Source: DAMCZI01 sp032095175 | GTDB lineage: Bacteria; Bacillota; Clostridia; Clostridiales; Caloramatoraceae | DNA: 20,481 bases | Assembly: GCA_032095175.1 (NCBI GenBank) | Contig: DAMCZI010000063.1 | Location: forward strand, 1-20,481 | Direction of reading: 5' to 3' | Shown here: in pieces, positions 6,767-14,231 of the stretch | Numbering within the stretch: position 1 is the first letter of the stretch | Layout: each line of letters begins with the position of its first letter | Notes under the pieces: generated by a model | What the model saw: only the letters and a program-made list of their open reading frames with translations | The model's database searches: none | What the model was told of the DNA's origin: nothing | Program-made: the position numbers and the translations under genes

Positions 6767-8059
6767 TTAAAACGGAATATCTATTTTGAAAACATTCATT
6801 GGCCTGCCAACTGAATTAGTTTGAGTTGAAGTCACTATTTCTCCATAGCCAGCATCAACAAGCTTTTTTAATATTCTTCGAGCACTTCTATCCGTTATAA
6901 GTAAGAGCTCCCCAAGATTTTTAGAATCAAGATATTCTGTATTTGTATTTTTGAGTAAATAATATATCTTGGAAAGATATGCAGTACTGATTCCTGTTTC
7001 TCTAGCAATTTTATTTATAGTTTCATCTAAAACCAAAGATTTATAATAGAATTTCCCTTTGTCTCCAATTGGACCTATTACATTTTTCTCATCATCTACA
7101 ATAAAAAATGCAGGCTCCTTTAATTCTTTGGATTTACTTAGTGCTATTCTTGCATTAAAATCAGCATCGTAAGCTGTACTACCAAATCCAACACCAGTAT
7201 ATAACCCTATGCTTTCCCTCTGCATATCAGATAGAATATTCAAAAAGTATTCCTCAGCAGCATCATTTTCAATTGCTCCTCGAGTACTAACAATTGTAAA
7301 TTGGGTATCCCCGCTTCTAAACATTGTTCCCTGTATTGTAGCAATATAGTCAATAAGTTTATTCTCTACAAAAACTATCTTCTTCAGCACCTCATATTGA
7401 TATCTTTTAGAATCCTGTTTAACTTCAATCTCTACTATTTGGGTTGCTATTTGAGATTTCTTCATAACAGTATTTTGTATTTTATAAATTATATAATCAA
7501 TTGAGTGCCTTATAAGTGGAACTGTTATCTCAAGTCTAACGACAGGGATATTATCTTTTTTTAATTCATTATATATCCATCCATAGCTTGTAATAACAAG
7601 ATCAATCTTTCCACCCTTAAAGAGTTCTCTGTGATTTTCCTTATATACTACTTCCTTTTTCTCTGCATCAAATGGATATATGTATATATCATCAAACTCC
7701 AAATCAAACTCCCTGCATATATCCTTGACTAGATGCTCATCAACCACATCGATGCTTATGCTTTTTGGGCTCATTCCACTCCTTCTTATATTCCAGAAGG
7801 CCTTCATTATACTTGTTCCATCACGTGAAATAAAAAAATACGGTTTTGTTATTTTGTGAAAGTTATCCATTACCTTAACAAAACCTAATCCTGTAAATAT
7901 TATTCCATCTGCCTGTTCTTCACATAATTCTAAAACATCCTGACATTCATCTGTACTATCAACAATAAAATGAATGAATTCATGCTCCTTATAAAACTCT
8001 TTTCCAACACTATATACTTTATCTACGGAGTCATTAGAGCCCACTATAGCTATCTTCAT
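6767..8059 (-). CDS. Three-part transcriptional regulator (sensor, GGDEF-like, winged HTH)
   Basis: 430 residues. The N-terminal half (about 1-200) begins with MKIAIVGSND and alternates strands and helices like a Rossmann or periplasmic-binding-like sensor; VITSYGWIY and IPVVRLEIT recall PrpR-N type sensor domains. The middle (about 230-325) resembles a degenerate nucleotide-cyclase/GGDEF-like domain (GLYTGVGFGSTAYDADFNAR), as found in CdaR/PucR-type regulators. The end (about 345-430) has a helix-turn-helix (INKIARETGISTAYLSKIYY) and a winged-helix-like part. It starts at ATG 8059 after GGGTGGGG; GTG 8068 lies in that site. A TATAAT at 8092-8087 may be its -10, but no good -35 is seen, and no terminator separates it from fabZ. 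I infer local control of the adjacent transporter/peptidase operon. Confidence 0.7.
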   Translation of the reverse strand: MKIAIVGSNDSVDKVYSVGKEFYKEHEFIHFIVDSTDECQDVLELCEEQADGIIFTGLGFVKVMDNFHKITKPYFFISRDGTSIMKAFWNIRRSGMSPKSISIDVVDEHLVKDICREFDLEFDDIYIYPFDAEKKEVVYKENHRELFKGGKIDLVITSYGWIYNELKKDNIPVVRLEITVPLIRHSIDYIIYKIQNTVMKKSQIATQIVEIEVKQDSKRYQYEVLKKIVFVENKLIDYIATIQGTMFRSGDTQFTIVSTRGAIENDAAEEYFLNILSDMQRESIGLYTGVGFGSTAYDADFNARIALSKSKELKEPAFFIVDDEKNVIGPIGDKGKFYYKSLVLDETINKIARETGISTAYLSKIYYLLKNTNTEYLDSKNLGELLLITDRSARRILKKLVDAGYGEIVTSTQTNSVGRPMNVFKIDIPF

Positions 8060-8120
8060 ATACCCCACCCTTTACAAAAGTACCATTATACAAAAACAAT
8101 TTTACCTCAAACGAATTCAC

Positions 8121-8543
8121 TTATTTTATTATAGCAAACATTACTTCACCCTCTGCGGCAATTTTATCTCCTACCTTCGCAGATACTTTAGCTTTTCCTA
8201 TTCCCATTTTTAATGCAGTCAACTCTGCTTCCATGGTAAGAGTATCTCCTGGTATTACCTGCTTTCTAAACTTCATCTTCTCTATTCCAGCAAAGACAGC
8301 AAGCTTTCCTCTGTATTCCTCTTTTGATAGTATTGCAACAGCGCCTACCTGAGACATTGCTTCTACAATCAGCACACCTGGCATTATTGGATTTCCAGGG
8401 AAATGACCTTGGAAAAACGGCTCATTTATTGTAACGTTCTTTATTCCAACGGCCTTCTTCCCCTCCTCTAATTCTATTATCCTATCAACAAGTAAAAATG
8501 GGTATCTGTGTGGAAGTATTTTTTGTATATCAATATTTTCCAT
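8121..8543 (-). CDS. fabZ: 3-hydroxyacyl-[acyl-carrier-protein] dehydratase FabZ
   Basis: 140 residues, the typical length. FabZ dehydrates 3-hydroxyacyl-ACP in fatty-acid elongation in the cytosol, as a hot-dog-fold homodimer. The signature is complete: LPHRYPFLLVDRI (10-22), then GHFPGNPIMPGVLIVEAMSQ with catalytic H47 and E61. The start is ATG 8543 behind GGAGGATAC. Its first 14 bases overlap the 3' end of the ECF S-like gene, so the two are probably translationally coupled. FabZ also lies next to mbl in B. subtilis, so the position is ancestral. Confidence 0.95.
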   Translation of the reverse strand: MENIDIQKILPHRYPFLLVDRIIELEEGKKAVGIKNVTINEPFFQGHFPGNPIMPGVLIVEAMSQVGAVAILSKEEYRGKLAVFAGIEKMKFRKQVIPGDTLTMEAELTALKMGIGKAKVSAKVGDKIAAEGEVMFAIIK

Positions 8544-9096
8544 ATGTATCCTCCAATCTAAATCTATTTCCGATTATTGCTATGATTATTAATGCAGCGG
8601 CACCCCCAATTAATGCGGTTACAAGTTGCGGAATTCCCATCATTACTACAAGAGTTGAATATACTTTTTTAGGAAATCCTATGTTTAAAATAGGAACAAG
8701 CTTTAATGCAGAATAATATAGGAAAACGTATTTTAAAAAAGCTCCTCCAATATAACCTGCAATAGTCCCTGCTACTTTATATCTCTTTAGAAGCCAAAAA
8801 ACAAGTACAAAAAGGATATTGCCAACCATAATAAATGGAATAAAAGGACCCATTGGAGCTGCAAGCTGCCCAACTGCAAATGCTGTTACCGGGGTCAAAA
8901 TTCCTAATGCTAAGGCCCACCCTATACCACATGTATGTACAGATATAAGAAGTATTGCATTTATTGCAGGGCCTACAATGTATTGGCTTACCTGTGGAAT
9001 TGCAAGGGTTTTCCCTCCAACCTGAAAGACAAGTACCATTGCCAAAAGCAAGCCACTTCTTGTAAGTTTTTTTACATTACTATTAATAGCAACCAC
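8530..9096 (-). CDS. ECF transporter S component-like membrane protein
   Basis: 188 residues, almost all hydrophobic, with about five to six helices. The basic N-terminus (VKKLTRSGLLLAMVLVFQVGG) followed by a substrate-site-like GPAINAILLIS segment is typical of ECF S components, small membrane proteins that bind a vitamin or other nutrient and dock with a shared EcfAAT module. Substrate class is not evident, and no energising genes are nearby, so it would use a shared module. The start is unsure: GTG 9096 sits directly at the Shine-Dalgarno sequence AGAAGGTGG, while ATT 9087 would have normal spacing but is a rare start. It is first in a two-gene unit with fabZ, from a clear promoter. Confidence 0.65.
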   Translation of the reverse strand: MVAINSNVKKLTRSGLLLAMVLVFQVGGKTLAIPQVSQYIVGPAINAILLISVHTCGIGWALALGILTPVTAFAVGQLAAPMGPFIPFIMVGNILFVLVFWLLKRYKVAGTIAGYIGGAFLKYVFLYYSALKLVPILNIGFPKKVYSTLVVMMGIPQLVTALIGGAAALIIIAIIGNRFRLEDTYGKY

Positions 9097-9127
9097 CTTC
9101 TTTAATATTTTCTTATAGATAAATTAT

Positions 9128-9156
9128 ATTATAAAATCCATAAGTATAAAAGACAA
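9128..9156 (-). promoter_or_regulatory. Sigma-A promoter of the ECF S-like/fabZ unit
   Basis: On the minus strand TTGTCT (9156-9151) and TATAAT (9133-9128) are separated by exactly 17 bp, about 32 nt before the GTG start. A second overlapping TATAAT-like sequence follows immediately. Confidence 0.65.
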
Positions 9157-9182
9157 TTACTAAAATGGTCCATAAATACAAC

Positions 9183-9218
9183 AAAACCCCTCCTATATGT
9201 AATAGTAGAAGGGGTTTT
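9183..9218 (-). terminator. Terminator after mbl
   Basis: Arms 9183-9195 and 9206-9218 form a 13-bp stem (core AAAACCCCT/AGGGGTTTT) with a 10-nt loop. The one non-Watson-Crick position is a G-U wobble only in the minus-strand transcript, which supports that direction. Confidence 0.8.
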
Positions 9219-9226
9219 TTGTAACA

Positions 9227-10228
9227 CTAAAAATTACTTGCGGTAAGCTCTTCAAGTTTATCAAGCTCCCTTAAAGCTTTACCTGTTCCTGCAGCAACAC
9301 ATGAAACTGCATCATCTGCAACTTTTACAGGAACTCCTGTTCTAGCTTCAATAAATTTATCAAGACCCCAAAGAAGCGACCCTCCACCTGTCATTATAAT
9401 ACCATTATCACTTATATCTGCCGATAGTTCAGGTGGGGTAATTTCCAGTACAGAATGAACACATTCAGCAATGGAATTAACTGGCTCATTCAAAGCTTCC
9501 CTTATCTCTTCAGAGGTAACAAGTATGTTTTTAGGAAGTCCAGTAATTAAATCTCTTCCTCTTATTTCCATAGATAAGTCCTCATTTCTCTTGAAGGCAC
9601 ATCCTATGTTCATTTTTAAATTCTCTGCACTTCTCTCACCAATCATCATTTTATAATTTTTTCTTATAAACCTTATTATAGCTTCATCAAATTTGTCCCC
9701 TGCAGTTTTAATTGATGATCTCACAACCATACCTCCAAGAGATATGACTGCTACATCAGTTGTTCCTCCACCTATATCTACAACCATACAGCCATTAGGC
9801 CTGGCTATATCTAATCCTGCACCTATGGCAGCAGCAACAGGTTCCTCAATCAAGTAAACCTTTCTAGCTCCTGCATTTAACGCAGCGTCTCTAACTGCTC
9901 TTCTTTCAACCTCTGTTGCCTCGCATGGAATACAAACCACAACTCTTGGTTTTCCCCAGCCTCTTGAACTGTTGGCTTTTTTTATAAAATATTTTAACAT
10001 CATCTCAGTAACATCATAGTCTGAGATAACGCCATCTCTCAGCGGTCTCTTAGCTACAATATTTCCAGGAGTTCTTCCTATCATATTACGTGCTTCTTCC
10101 CCAACTGCAAGTATTCTGTTTGTATTTTTGTCAAATGCCACAACAGATGGCTCCTTCAAAACAATCCCTTTTCCCTGGATAAAAACAAGCACACTTGCTG
10201 TACCCAGATCTATTCCCATATCCTTCAT
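9227..10228 (-). CDS. mbl: MreB-family rod-shape protein, probably Mbl
   Basis: 333 residues, full length for MreB/Mbl actin homologues that form membrane-bound filaments and direct lateral wall synthesis. It opens with DLGTASVLVFIQGKGIVLKEP-type phosphate-1 sequence near residues 6-26; VVDIGGGTTDVAVISLGG (about 150-167) is the second phosphate loop, and MTGGGSLLWGLD (about 275-286) the adenosine motif. It starts at ATG 10228 behind GGGAG. The Mbl assignment over MreB rests on position: it follows spoIIID, as in B. subtilis, and no mreC/mreD is adjacent. A separate promoter is possible in the 111-bp gap upstream, but none stands out. Confidence 0.9.
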   Translation of the reverse strand: MKDMGIDLGTASVLVFIQGKGIVLKEPSVVAFDKNTNRILAVGEEARNMIGRTPGNIVAKRPLRDGVISDYDVTEMMLKYFIKKANSSRGWGKPRVVVCIPCEATEVERRAVRDAALNAGARKVYLIEEPVAAAIGAGLDIARPNGCMVVDIGGGTTDVAVISLGGMVVRSSIKTAGDKFDEAIIRFIRKNYKMMIGERSAENLKMNIGCAFKRNEDLSMEIRGRDLITGLPKNILVTSEEIREALNEPVNSIAECVHSVLEITPPELSADISDNGIIMTGGGSLLWGLDKFIEARTGVPVKVADDAVSCVAAGTGKALRELDKLEELTASNF

Positions 10229-10339
10229 GACTACACTCCCTACTCCCAGTTTTGATTATTGTATATATTTGTACTATTCTAGATAATTTCCAAAAATCCT
10301 CCTAGATTTATAATAATTTTGTAGGGAGTTTACAAAATA

Positions 10340-10594
10340 TTACCCATTTACTGTCTTATATTTCATTTTTGTGGCCTTTCCACCCCTTATGTGTCTTTCA
10401 GCTTTGTTTAAATCCAATATATCCTTAGCTTCCTTTGCAACCTGCGGATTTATTCTAGGAAGTCTTTCAGTTATATCCTTATGAACCGTACTCTTAGATA
10501 CACCAAACATCTTCGCTGCTTTACGTATGGTAGCTTTGGATTCAATTATATAGGTAGCCACTTCAAGAACCCTTTCTTCTATATAGTCCTTCAA
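10340..10594 (-). CDS. spoIIID: Mother-cell sporulation regulator SpoIIID
   Basis: 84 residues, typical length. SpoIIID is a DNA-binding protein that acts in the mother cell during sporulation, switching genes of the sigma-E regulon on or off and preparing for sigma-K. The N-terminal half has the helix-turn-helix ATIRKAAKMFGVSKSTVHKD (about 21-40), followed by the conserved ERLPRINP and the basic C-terminal tail HIRGGKATKMKYK, which also contacts DNA. It starts at TTG 10594, nine bases from a strong GGAGG. Upstream, TCATATT matches a sigma-E -35, but the implied -10 would run into the ribosome site, so no promoter is called. Confidence 0.96.
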   Translation of the reverse strand: MKDYIEERVLEVATYIIESKATIRKAAKMFGVSKSTVHKDITERLPRINPQVAKEAKDILDLNKAERHIRGGKATKMKYKTVNG

Positions 10595-10751
10595 CTTCTG
10601 GTACCTCCTTTTAATGCTTCTTATAAATTAATATGACAGAATTCTATATTTTATAATTGACAAGTTATAAAATATATTTACAAAATTGCATAATAACCAT
10701 ATTGGCAACTTAAAATATACCAATAGAATCATAAAGCTTCTAAAAAAGAGT

Positions 10752-10784
10752 GCTTGCGAACAGGCCTTCGGCAAGTCTGCAAGC
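10752..10784 (-). terminator. Terminator after spoIIQ
   Basis: In the minus-strand transcript GCTTGC pairs with GCAAGC around a GC-rich inner part containing GCC-GAA-GGC, followed by ACTCTTTTTT. The rest of the 208-bp spoIIQ-spoIIID gap (10595-10802) holds no convincing gene. Confidence 0.65.
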
Positions 10785-10802
10785 CCCCTGTGCACCGTAA
10801 TG

Positions 10803-11573
10803 TTACTTTATGTATTCTTTTGGATTTGCTGTGATGAATTCATTCCCTTGTTTTTTCAATACTGCAAAGTGCAGGTGGCTTCCCTCTATTGCTGCTGCTT
10901 CTCTGACAGCAGTATCACCAACGGCTCCAATTACCTGACCCTTTTTAACATTGTCATTAACCTTTACAGTTACATTTTCTCCAAGGTTGCAGTATACAGA
11001 TTGTATTCCGTTTTTATGCTGGATTATTACGGTCATTCCCATTCCAGTCTTCAATATTCTTGAAAGACTGTCGTCATTATACACTTTAACAATTTTTCCA
11101 TCTGCTGCAGCCTTTACTTCTGTTCCAAGATCACAGGCTATGTCTATTCCTTCATGGGTTTCAAACTGGCCCATGGCTTTAGCATCCTGAAGGTTATTCC
11201 TGTCATAATTTTTAACAACATCTCCTTCTACAGGCATGCTAAAGCGTATAGTTTCTTTTGCTGGATCTGATTTTTTTATACTAGCGGTCTTAGTCGAGGT
11301 AGAACTCGTGTTGGTGTTGTTTTGATTTGGTCCTTTCATAGTAGGAGCCGCATTTCCAGCACTATCCTTGTTATCAACAATTTCTTTGCTGTCCTTAGGT
11401 TCCTCTATAACCTCCTGTTCCTTTGCAGATTTTTTGGAAGGATCATTTATCCTAACTCTTGACATGTATACCGCAGTTACGGCTACTACGCAGAGGCAGA
11501 CAAAGAGAATGATATAAAATCCTTCCCTGTTGAATAATTTTGATGATTTCTTAAAAATGTTTTTAAATCCCAT
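10803..11573 (-). CDS. spoIIQ: SpoIIQ-like forespore M23/LytM-domain protein
   Basis: 256 residues. SpoIIQ is made in the forespore; its extracellular LytM domain binds SpoIIIAH of the mother cell to form a channel across the septal space. Seen here: a short basic cytosolic start, one transmembrane helix (about 20-37), a long Ser/Thr/Asn-rich linker (about 45-105) and an M23 domain (about 112-250). The zinc ligands H140 and D144 (THEGID) and H235 (SHLHF) are present, unlike in B. subtilis SpoIIQ. The conserved YxHL histidine is Asn here (YCNL, N196), so catalysis is doubtful although metal binding is likely. It starts at ATG 11573 behind GGAGGTG; extending the frame to 11669 would run through the spoIID terminator. 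Confidence 0.88.
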   Translation of the reverse strand: MGFKNIFKKSSKLFNREGFYIILFVCLCVVAVTAVYMSRVRINDPSKKSAKEQEVIEEPKDSKEIVDNKDSAGNAAPTMKGPNQNNTNTSSTSTKTASIKKSDPAKETIRFSMPVEGDVVKNYDRNNLQDAKAMGQFETHEGIDIACDLGTEVKAAADGKIVKVYNDDSLSRILKTGMGMTVIIQHKNGIQSVYCNLGENVTVKVNDNVKKGQVIGAVGDTAVREAAAIEGSHLHFAVLKKQGNEFITANPKEYIK

Positions 11574-11593
11574 TGAGAACACCTCCATTATGT

Positions 11594-11621
11594 AGTTTGT
11601 CCAGATTGTGGAATATAATAC
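11594..11621 (-). promoter_or_regulatory. Candidate sigma-F-type promoter of spoIIQ
   Basis: On the minus strand GGACAAACT (11602-11594) fits the sigma-F -10 form GGnnAnnHT at every fixed base. GTATT (11621-11617) lies 14 bp upstream and fits four of five bases of the -35 form GYATA. The spacer is a little short and the leader would be only a few bases before the ribosome site. SpoIIQ is sigma-F dependent in B. subtilis. Confidence 0.45.
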
Positions 11622-11641
11622 ATGGGAATAAAAAAAAATTA

Positions 11642-11666
11642 AGCATCCTACATATGGTAAGATGCT
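11642..11666 (-). terminator. Terminator after spoIID
   Basis: AGCATC (11642-11647) pairs with GATGCT (11661-11666), with TAC/GTA continuing the stem after one mismatch. On the minus strand a run of nine T in TTAATTTTTTTTTA follows. It lies about 50 nt past the spoIID stop. Confidence 0.75.
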
Positions 11667-11715
11667 CAAAATGTTGCATTTTTATACATAAAAAATATGT
11701 ATTAGTAATATTTTT

Positions 11716-12750
11716 TTATTCCTTAAATATATCCTTCATATTACTTATCTCAACACCTTTATAATAATGCTGTAATATCTCCTTATAGCTTTTCCCTAAC
11801 TTACCCATGGTATTTGCACCCCACTGACTCATACCAACACCATGGCCATTCCCCCTAACATTGAATGTTACATTTTTTGTATCAACTGTTAGCATAAAGC
11901 TTGCAGAATTCAAGCCCATTGCCCATCTAATATCAATACCAGTAAATATCTTATCCCCTATTTTTATCTTTTCTACTCTATCTCCATCAGTAAGACTCAA
12001 TATTTTTATCTGAGAACTCAGATTTTTTTCTGATATTTTTGTTGAAGGTGCTAAATCTAAAACCCTTTTTATAAATTCTTTCTTAGTCATGATAACTATA
12101 GTTTTAAGCTTGGGCGTTGTTTCCTCATCAGGACTATCTACACTAACCAAATATGGTTCGCTATAATTAAAAACATACTGGCTGTTTTCAGTTTTTCCAG
12201 AACTACTTGAATGATATTTAATTCTCCCGGCAAGACTCCCTTTATAGGTAATGATTTGCCCCTTTGTTTCTTCTACCGCTCTAGTTATTTTTGCCCAGTA
12301 TTCTGGGGCCTTTTTAGCTTCCCAACCTTTTAATCTATCATCCTTTGATATCCATGCCTGACAGTGTACATCGCTGCAAACATCCGCACCAGGATGCTTT
12401 GCACATCCTGACCTACCAAAAATTTTCATATTTCCAGCTGCAAAGGTTCTTGCAGCAATTGCCTGAGCTTTTAATGCTTCAACACTAAACTCCGCTGGCA
12501 TTTCTGCTGATACTACACCTCTAATGTAATCCTCAAAATACATTTCAACTATCTTATCTTGTTTGCTTACATAAACCCTTATTATTGGTCCTCCATTGTC
12601 TGTATTATATTTTATATCTCCACTAACATTCGGAAATTTATTTATAATCCCAGGTATTTTAATCCCCGGTCCTATACCACCAAGAATAATAAGGGGTATA
12701 GCTATCATCATGACAATAACAAATATAATATAGTATCCTATTTTTTTCAA
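11716..12750 (-). CDS. spoIID: Stage II sporulation protein D, septal peptidoglycan lytic transglycosylase
   Basis: 344 residues. SpoIID cleaves glycan strands in the sporulation septum together with SpoIIP and SpoIIM, driving engulfment. One N-terminal transmembrane helix (about 4-25) anchors the extracellular domain. Key features: the EMPAEFSVEALKAQAIAART motif, whose first Glu (E83) is the presumed catalytic acid; the Cys-containing ADVCSDVHCQAW stretch (C125, C130) that binds zinc in clostridial homologues; YLVSVDSPDEE; and the C-terminal GVGMSQWGANTMG. The longest frame begins at GTG 12756, only one base from AGGGGGT; TTG 12750 has normal spacing and is preferred. It sits between murA and spoIIQ as in B. 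subtilis and has its own candidate sigma-E promoter. Confidence 0.95.
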   Translation of the reverse strand: MKKIGYYIIFVIVMMIAIPLIILGGIGPGIKIPGIINKFPNVSGDIKYNTDNGGPIIRVYVSKQDKIVEMYFEDYIRGVVSAEMPAEFSVEALKAQAIAARTFAAGNMKIFGRSGCAKHPGADVCSDVHCQAWISKDDRLKGWEAKKAPEYWAKITRAVEETKGQIITYKGSLAGRIKYHSSSSGKTENSQYVFNYSEPYLVSVDSPDEETTPKLKTIVIMTKKEFIKRVLDLAPSTKISEKNLSSQIKILSLTDGDRVEKIKIGDKIFTGIDIRWAMGLNSASFMLTVDTKNVTFNVRGNGHGVGMSQWGANTMGKLGKSYKEILQHYYKGVEISNMKDIFKE

Positions 12751-12790
12751 AATCACACCCCCTTATTTCGGAGGACAATCCCCATATAAA

Positions 12791-12820
12791 ATTTTATTTC
12801 AAAATTTCAATCATTATGAC
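12791..12820 (-). promoter_or_regulatory. Candidate sigma-E-type promoter of spoIID
   Basis: On the minus strand GTCATAAT (12820-12813) resembles the sigma-E -35 (KMATATT). After 14 bp, AATAAAAT (12798-12791) matches six of eight bases of the -10 form CATACAHT. The distance to the start codon is about 40 nt, and sigma-E control of spoIID is known in B. subtilis. Confidence 0.4.
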
Positions 12821-12844
12821 TAATATTTAAATATAAGTAATAAA

Positions 12845-12938
12845 GGTAGCAGGCACTAGAGTTTTGAGTTATTTAATACACCTAAAACATCTGCCGATGC
12901 TTTTGATTAAATAACTCAAAACTCAAGTGCCTATCACC
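12845..12938. repeat. Long near-perfect inverted repeat with REP/RAYT-like ends
   Basis: Arms 12851-12877 and 12906-12932 are complementary at 26 of 27 positions. The interior forms its own hairpin (CATC-TGCC-GATG), so the unit can fold into one long hairpin. The outer edges read GGTAGCAGGCAC on one strand and GGTGATAGGCAC on the other, similar to GGTGACAGGCAC-type palindromes that, as I recall, accompany REP-associated Y1 transposases in Firmicutes. No transposase is in the window. It occupies most of the spoIID-murA gap and may also stop murA transcription. Confidence 0.7.
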
Positions 12939-12958
12939 ATTGTCACGTGCTTAGCACT

Positions 12959-14212
12959 TTATTCCCTTTTAATATCTGCTCCAAGTCCCTTAAGCTTACC
13001 TACTATATCGACATAGCCTCTATCTATATGCTGAATATCATAAACTTCAGTTACTCCCTCTGCAGCAAGTCCGGCAATTACAAGGGCAGCTCCTGCCCTT
13101 AAATCCGTTGCTTTAACCTTTGCTCCTGTAAGCTTGTTTCTTCCTTCAACTACAGCACTTCTACCATCTACCTTTATTTCTGCTCCCATCCTTTTAAGCT
13201 CGTTTATATGCATGAACCTGTTTTCAAAAACAGTTTCGGTTATCATTGAGGTTCCTTCAGCCATACTTAGGAGTGTCATAAGCTGTGCTTGCATATCCGT
13301 TGGAAAGCCTGGATAAGGAAGAGTCTTTATATCAACTGCTTTTGGTCTCTCCTTCGCTATTACCCTAACTTTATTTTGACCTTCAATTATTGTAACTCCT
13401 GCCTCCTGCAATTTTGCAATTACAGCTCTTACATGTTCAGTTATTACATTATCAATGACAACATCTCCCCTTGTCATGGCTGCAGCAACCATATATGTTC
13501 CAGCTTCTATCCTATCGGGAATTACCTGATGGGTTGTACCTTTAAGCTCTTTTACCCCGGATATCTTGATTGTATCAGTTCCTGCACCTACTATATTAGC
13601 TCCCATGCTGTTTAGAAAATTAGATAGGTCAACTACTTCCGGCTCCTCTGCAGAGTTTTCTATTGTTGTTTCACCATCAGCCAGTACCGCTGACATTATT
13701 ATATTTTCTGTAGCTCCTACAGAAGGAAAATCAAGATAAATTTTATTTCCTTTTAACCCTTTACATGATGCCTCAACATATCCATGCCCCAGGTTTACCT
13801 CCGCTCCAAGAGCAGATAATCCCTTTAGATGGAGATCAATTGGACGTGTGCCTATATTACATCCACCTGGAAGGGATATTCTTACCTTTCCAAATCTGGC
13901 TAACAGTGGTCCCATTACTAAAAATGAAGCCCTCATCTTTCTTACTAATTCATATGGCGGCTCTATGGATTTTATATTATCAGATTTTATTCTTAATTTT
14001 CCCTGGCCTTTATCTATCTCAATAGATGCTCCTATTGAATCTAAAACACTACAAATTACATCTACATCATCCAAAAAAGGCACATCATCTAAAAAGCACT
14101 CACCAGCTGATAATAATGCTGCTGCTATTATCGGCAGCACTGAATTTTTGGCTGCACTTATCTTAACTCTTCCATTTAAACTATTTCCACCATTAATAAC
14201 TATTCTGTCCAT
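12959..14212 (-). CDS. murA: UDP-N-acetylglucosamine 1-carboxyvinyltransferase MurA
   Basis: 417 residues, full length. MurA transfers enolpyruvate from phosphoenolpyruvate to UDP-GlcNAc, the first committed step of peptidoglycan synthesis, in the cytosol. The substrate-binding K22/N23 in SAAKNSVLP and the loop PGGCNIGTRPIDLHLKG with reactive C118 are intact; having Cys rather than Asp there implies normal fosfomycin sensitivity at the target level. FPTDMQAQLM and the C-terminal LRAGAALVIAGLAAEG are also conserved. It starts at ATG 14212 behind GGAGGA; the longer frame from 14230 precedes that site. It lies 19 nt after ywmB and probably shares its transcript. By position it matches B. subtilis murAA. 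Confidence 0.96.
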   Translation of the reverse strand: MDRIVINGGNSLNGRVKISAAKNSVLPIIAAALLSAGECFLDDVPFLDDVDVICSVLDSIGASIEIDKGQGKLRIKSDNIKSIEPPYELVRKMRASFLVMGPLLARFGKVRISLPGGCNIGTRPIDLHLKGLSALGAEVNLGHGYVEASCKGLKGNKIYLDFPSVGATENIIMSAVLADGETTIENSAEEPEVVDLSNFLNSMGANIVGAGTDTIKISGVKELKGTTHQVIPDRIEAGTYMVAAAMTRGDVVIDNVITEHVRAVIAKLQEAGVTIIEGQNKVRVIAKERPKAVDIKTLPYPGFPTDMQAQLMTLLSMAEGTSMITETVFENRFMHINELKRMGAEIKVDGRSAVVEGRNKLTGAKVKATDLRAGAALVIAGLAAEGVTEVYDIQHIDRGYVDIVGKLKGLGADIKRE

Positions 14213-14231
14213 TATTATTCCTCCATTCATT

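Noticed and set aside
10283..10303. AGGAGG on the minus strand in the mbl-spoIIID gap, suggesting a leader peptide
   Set aside because: Only a four-codon frame (TTG to TAG) follows, too short to claim without conservation.
10592..10640. Sigma-E promoter for spoIIID from a perfect TCATATT -35
   Set aside because: The matching -10 would touch the ribosome binding site, leaving no room for a leader.
10686..11063. A 125-codon plus-strand frame across the spoIIQ-spoIIID gap
   Set aside because: It overlaps the spoIIQ coding end and the terminator hairpin and has a composition unlike a real protein.
11574..11669. Longer N-terminus for SpoIIQ
   Set aside because: It would translate through the spoIID terminator and upstream of the ribosome site GGAGGTG.
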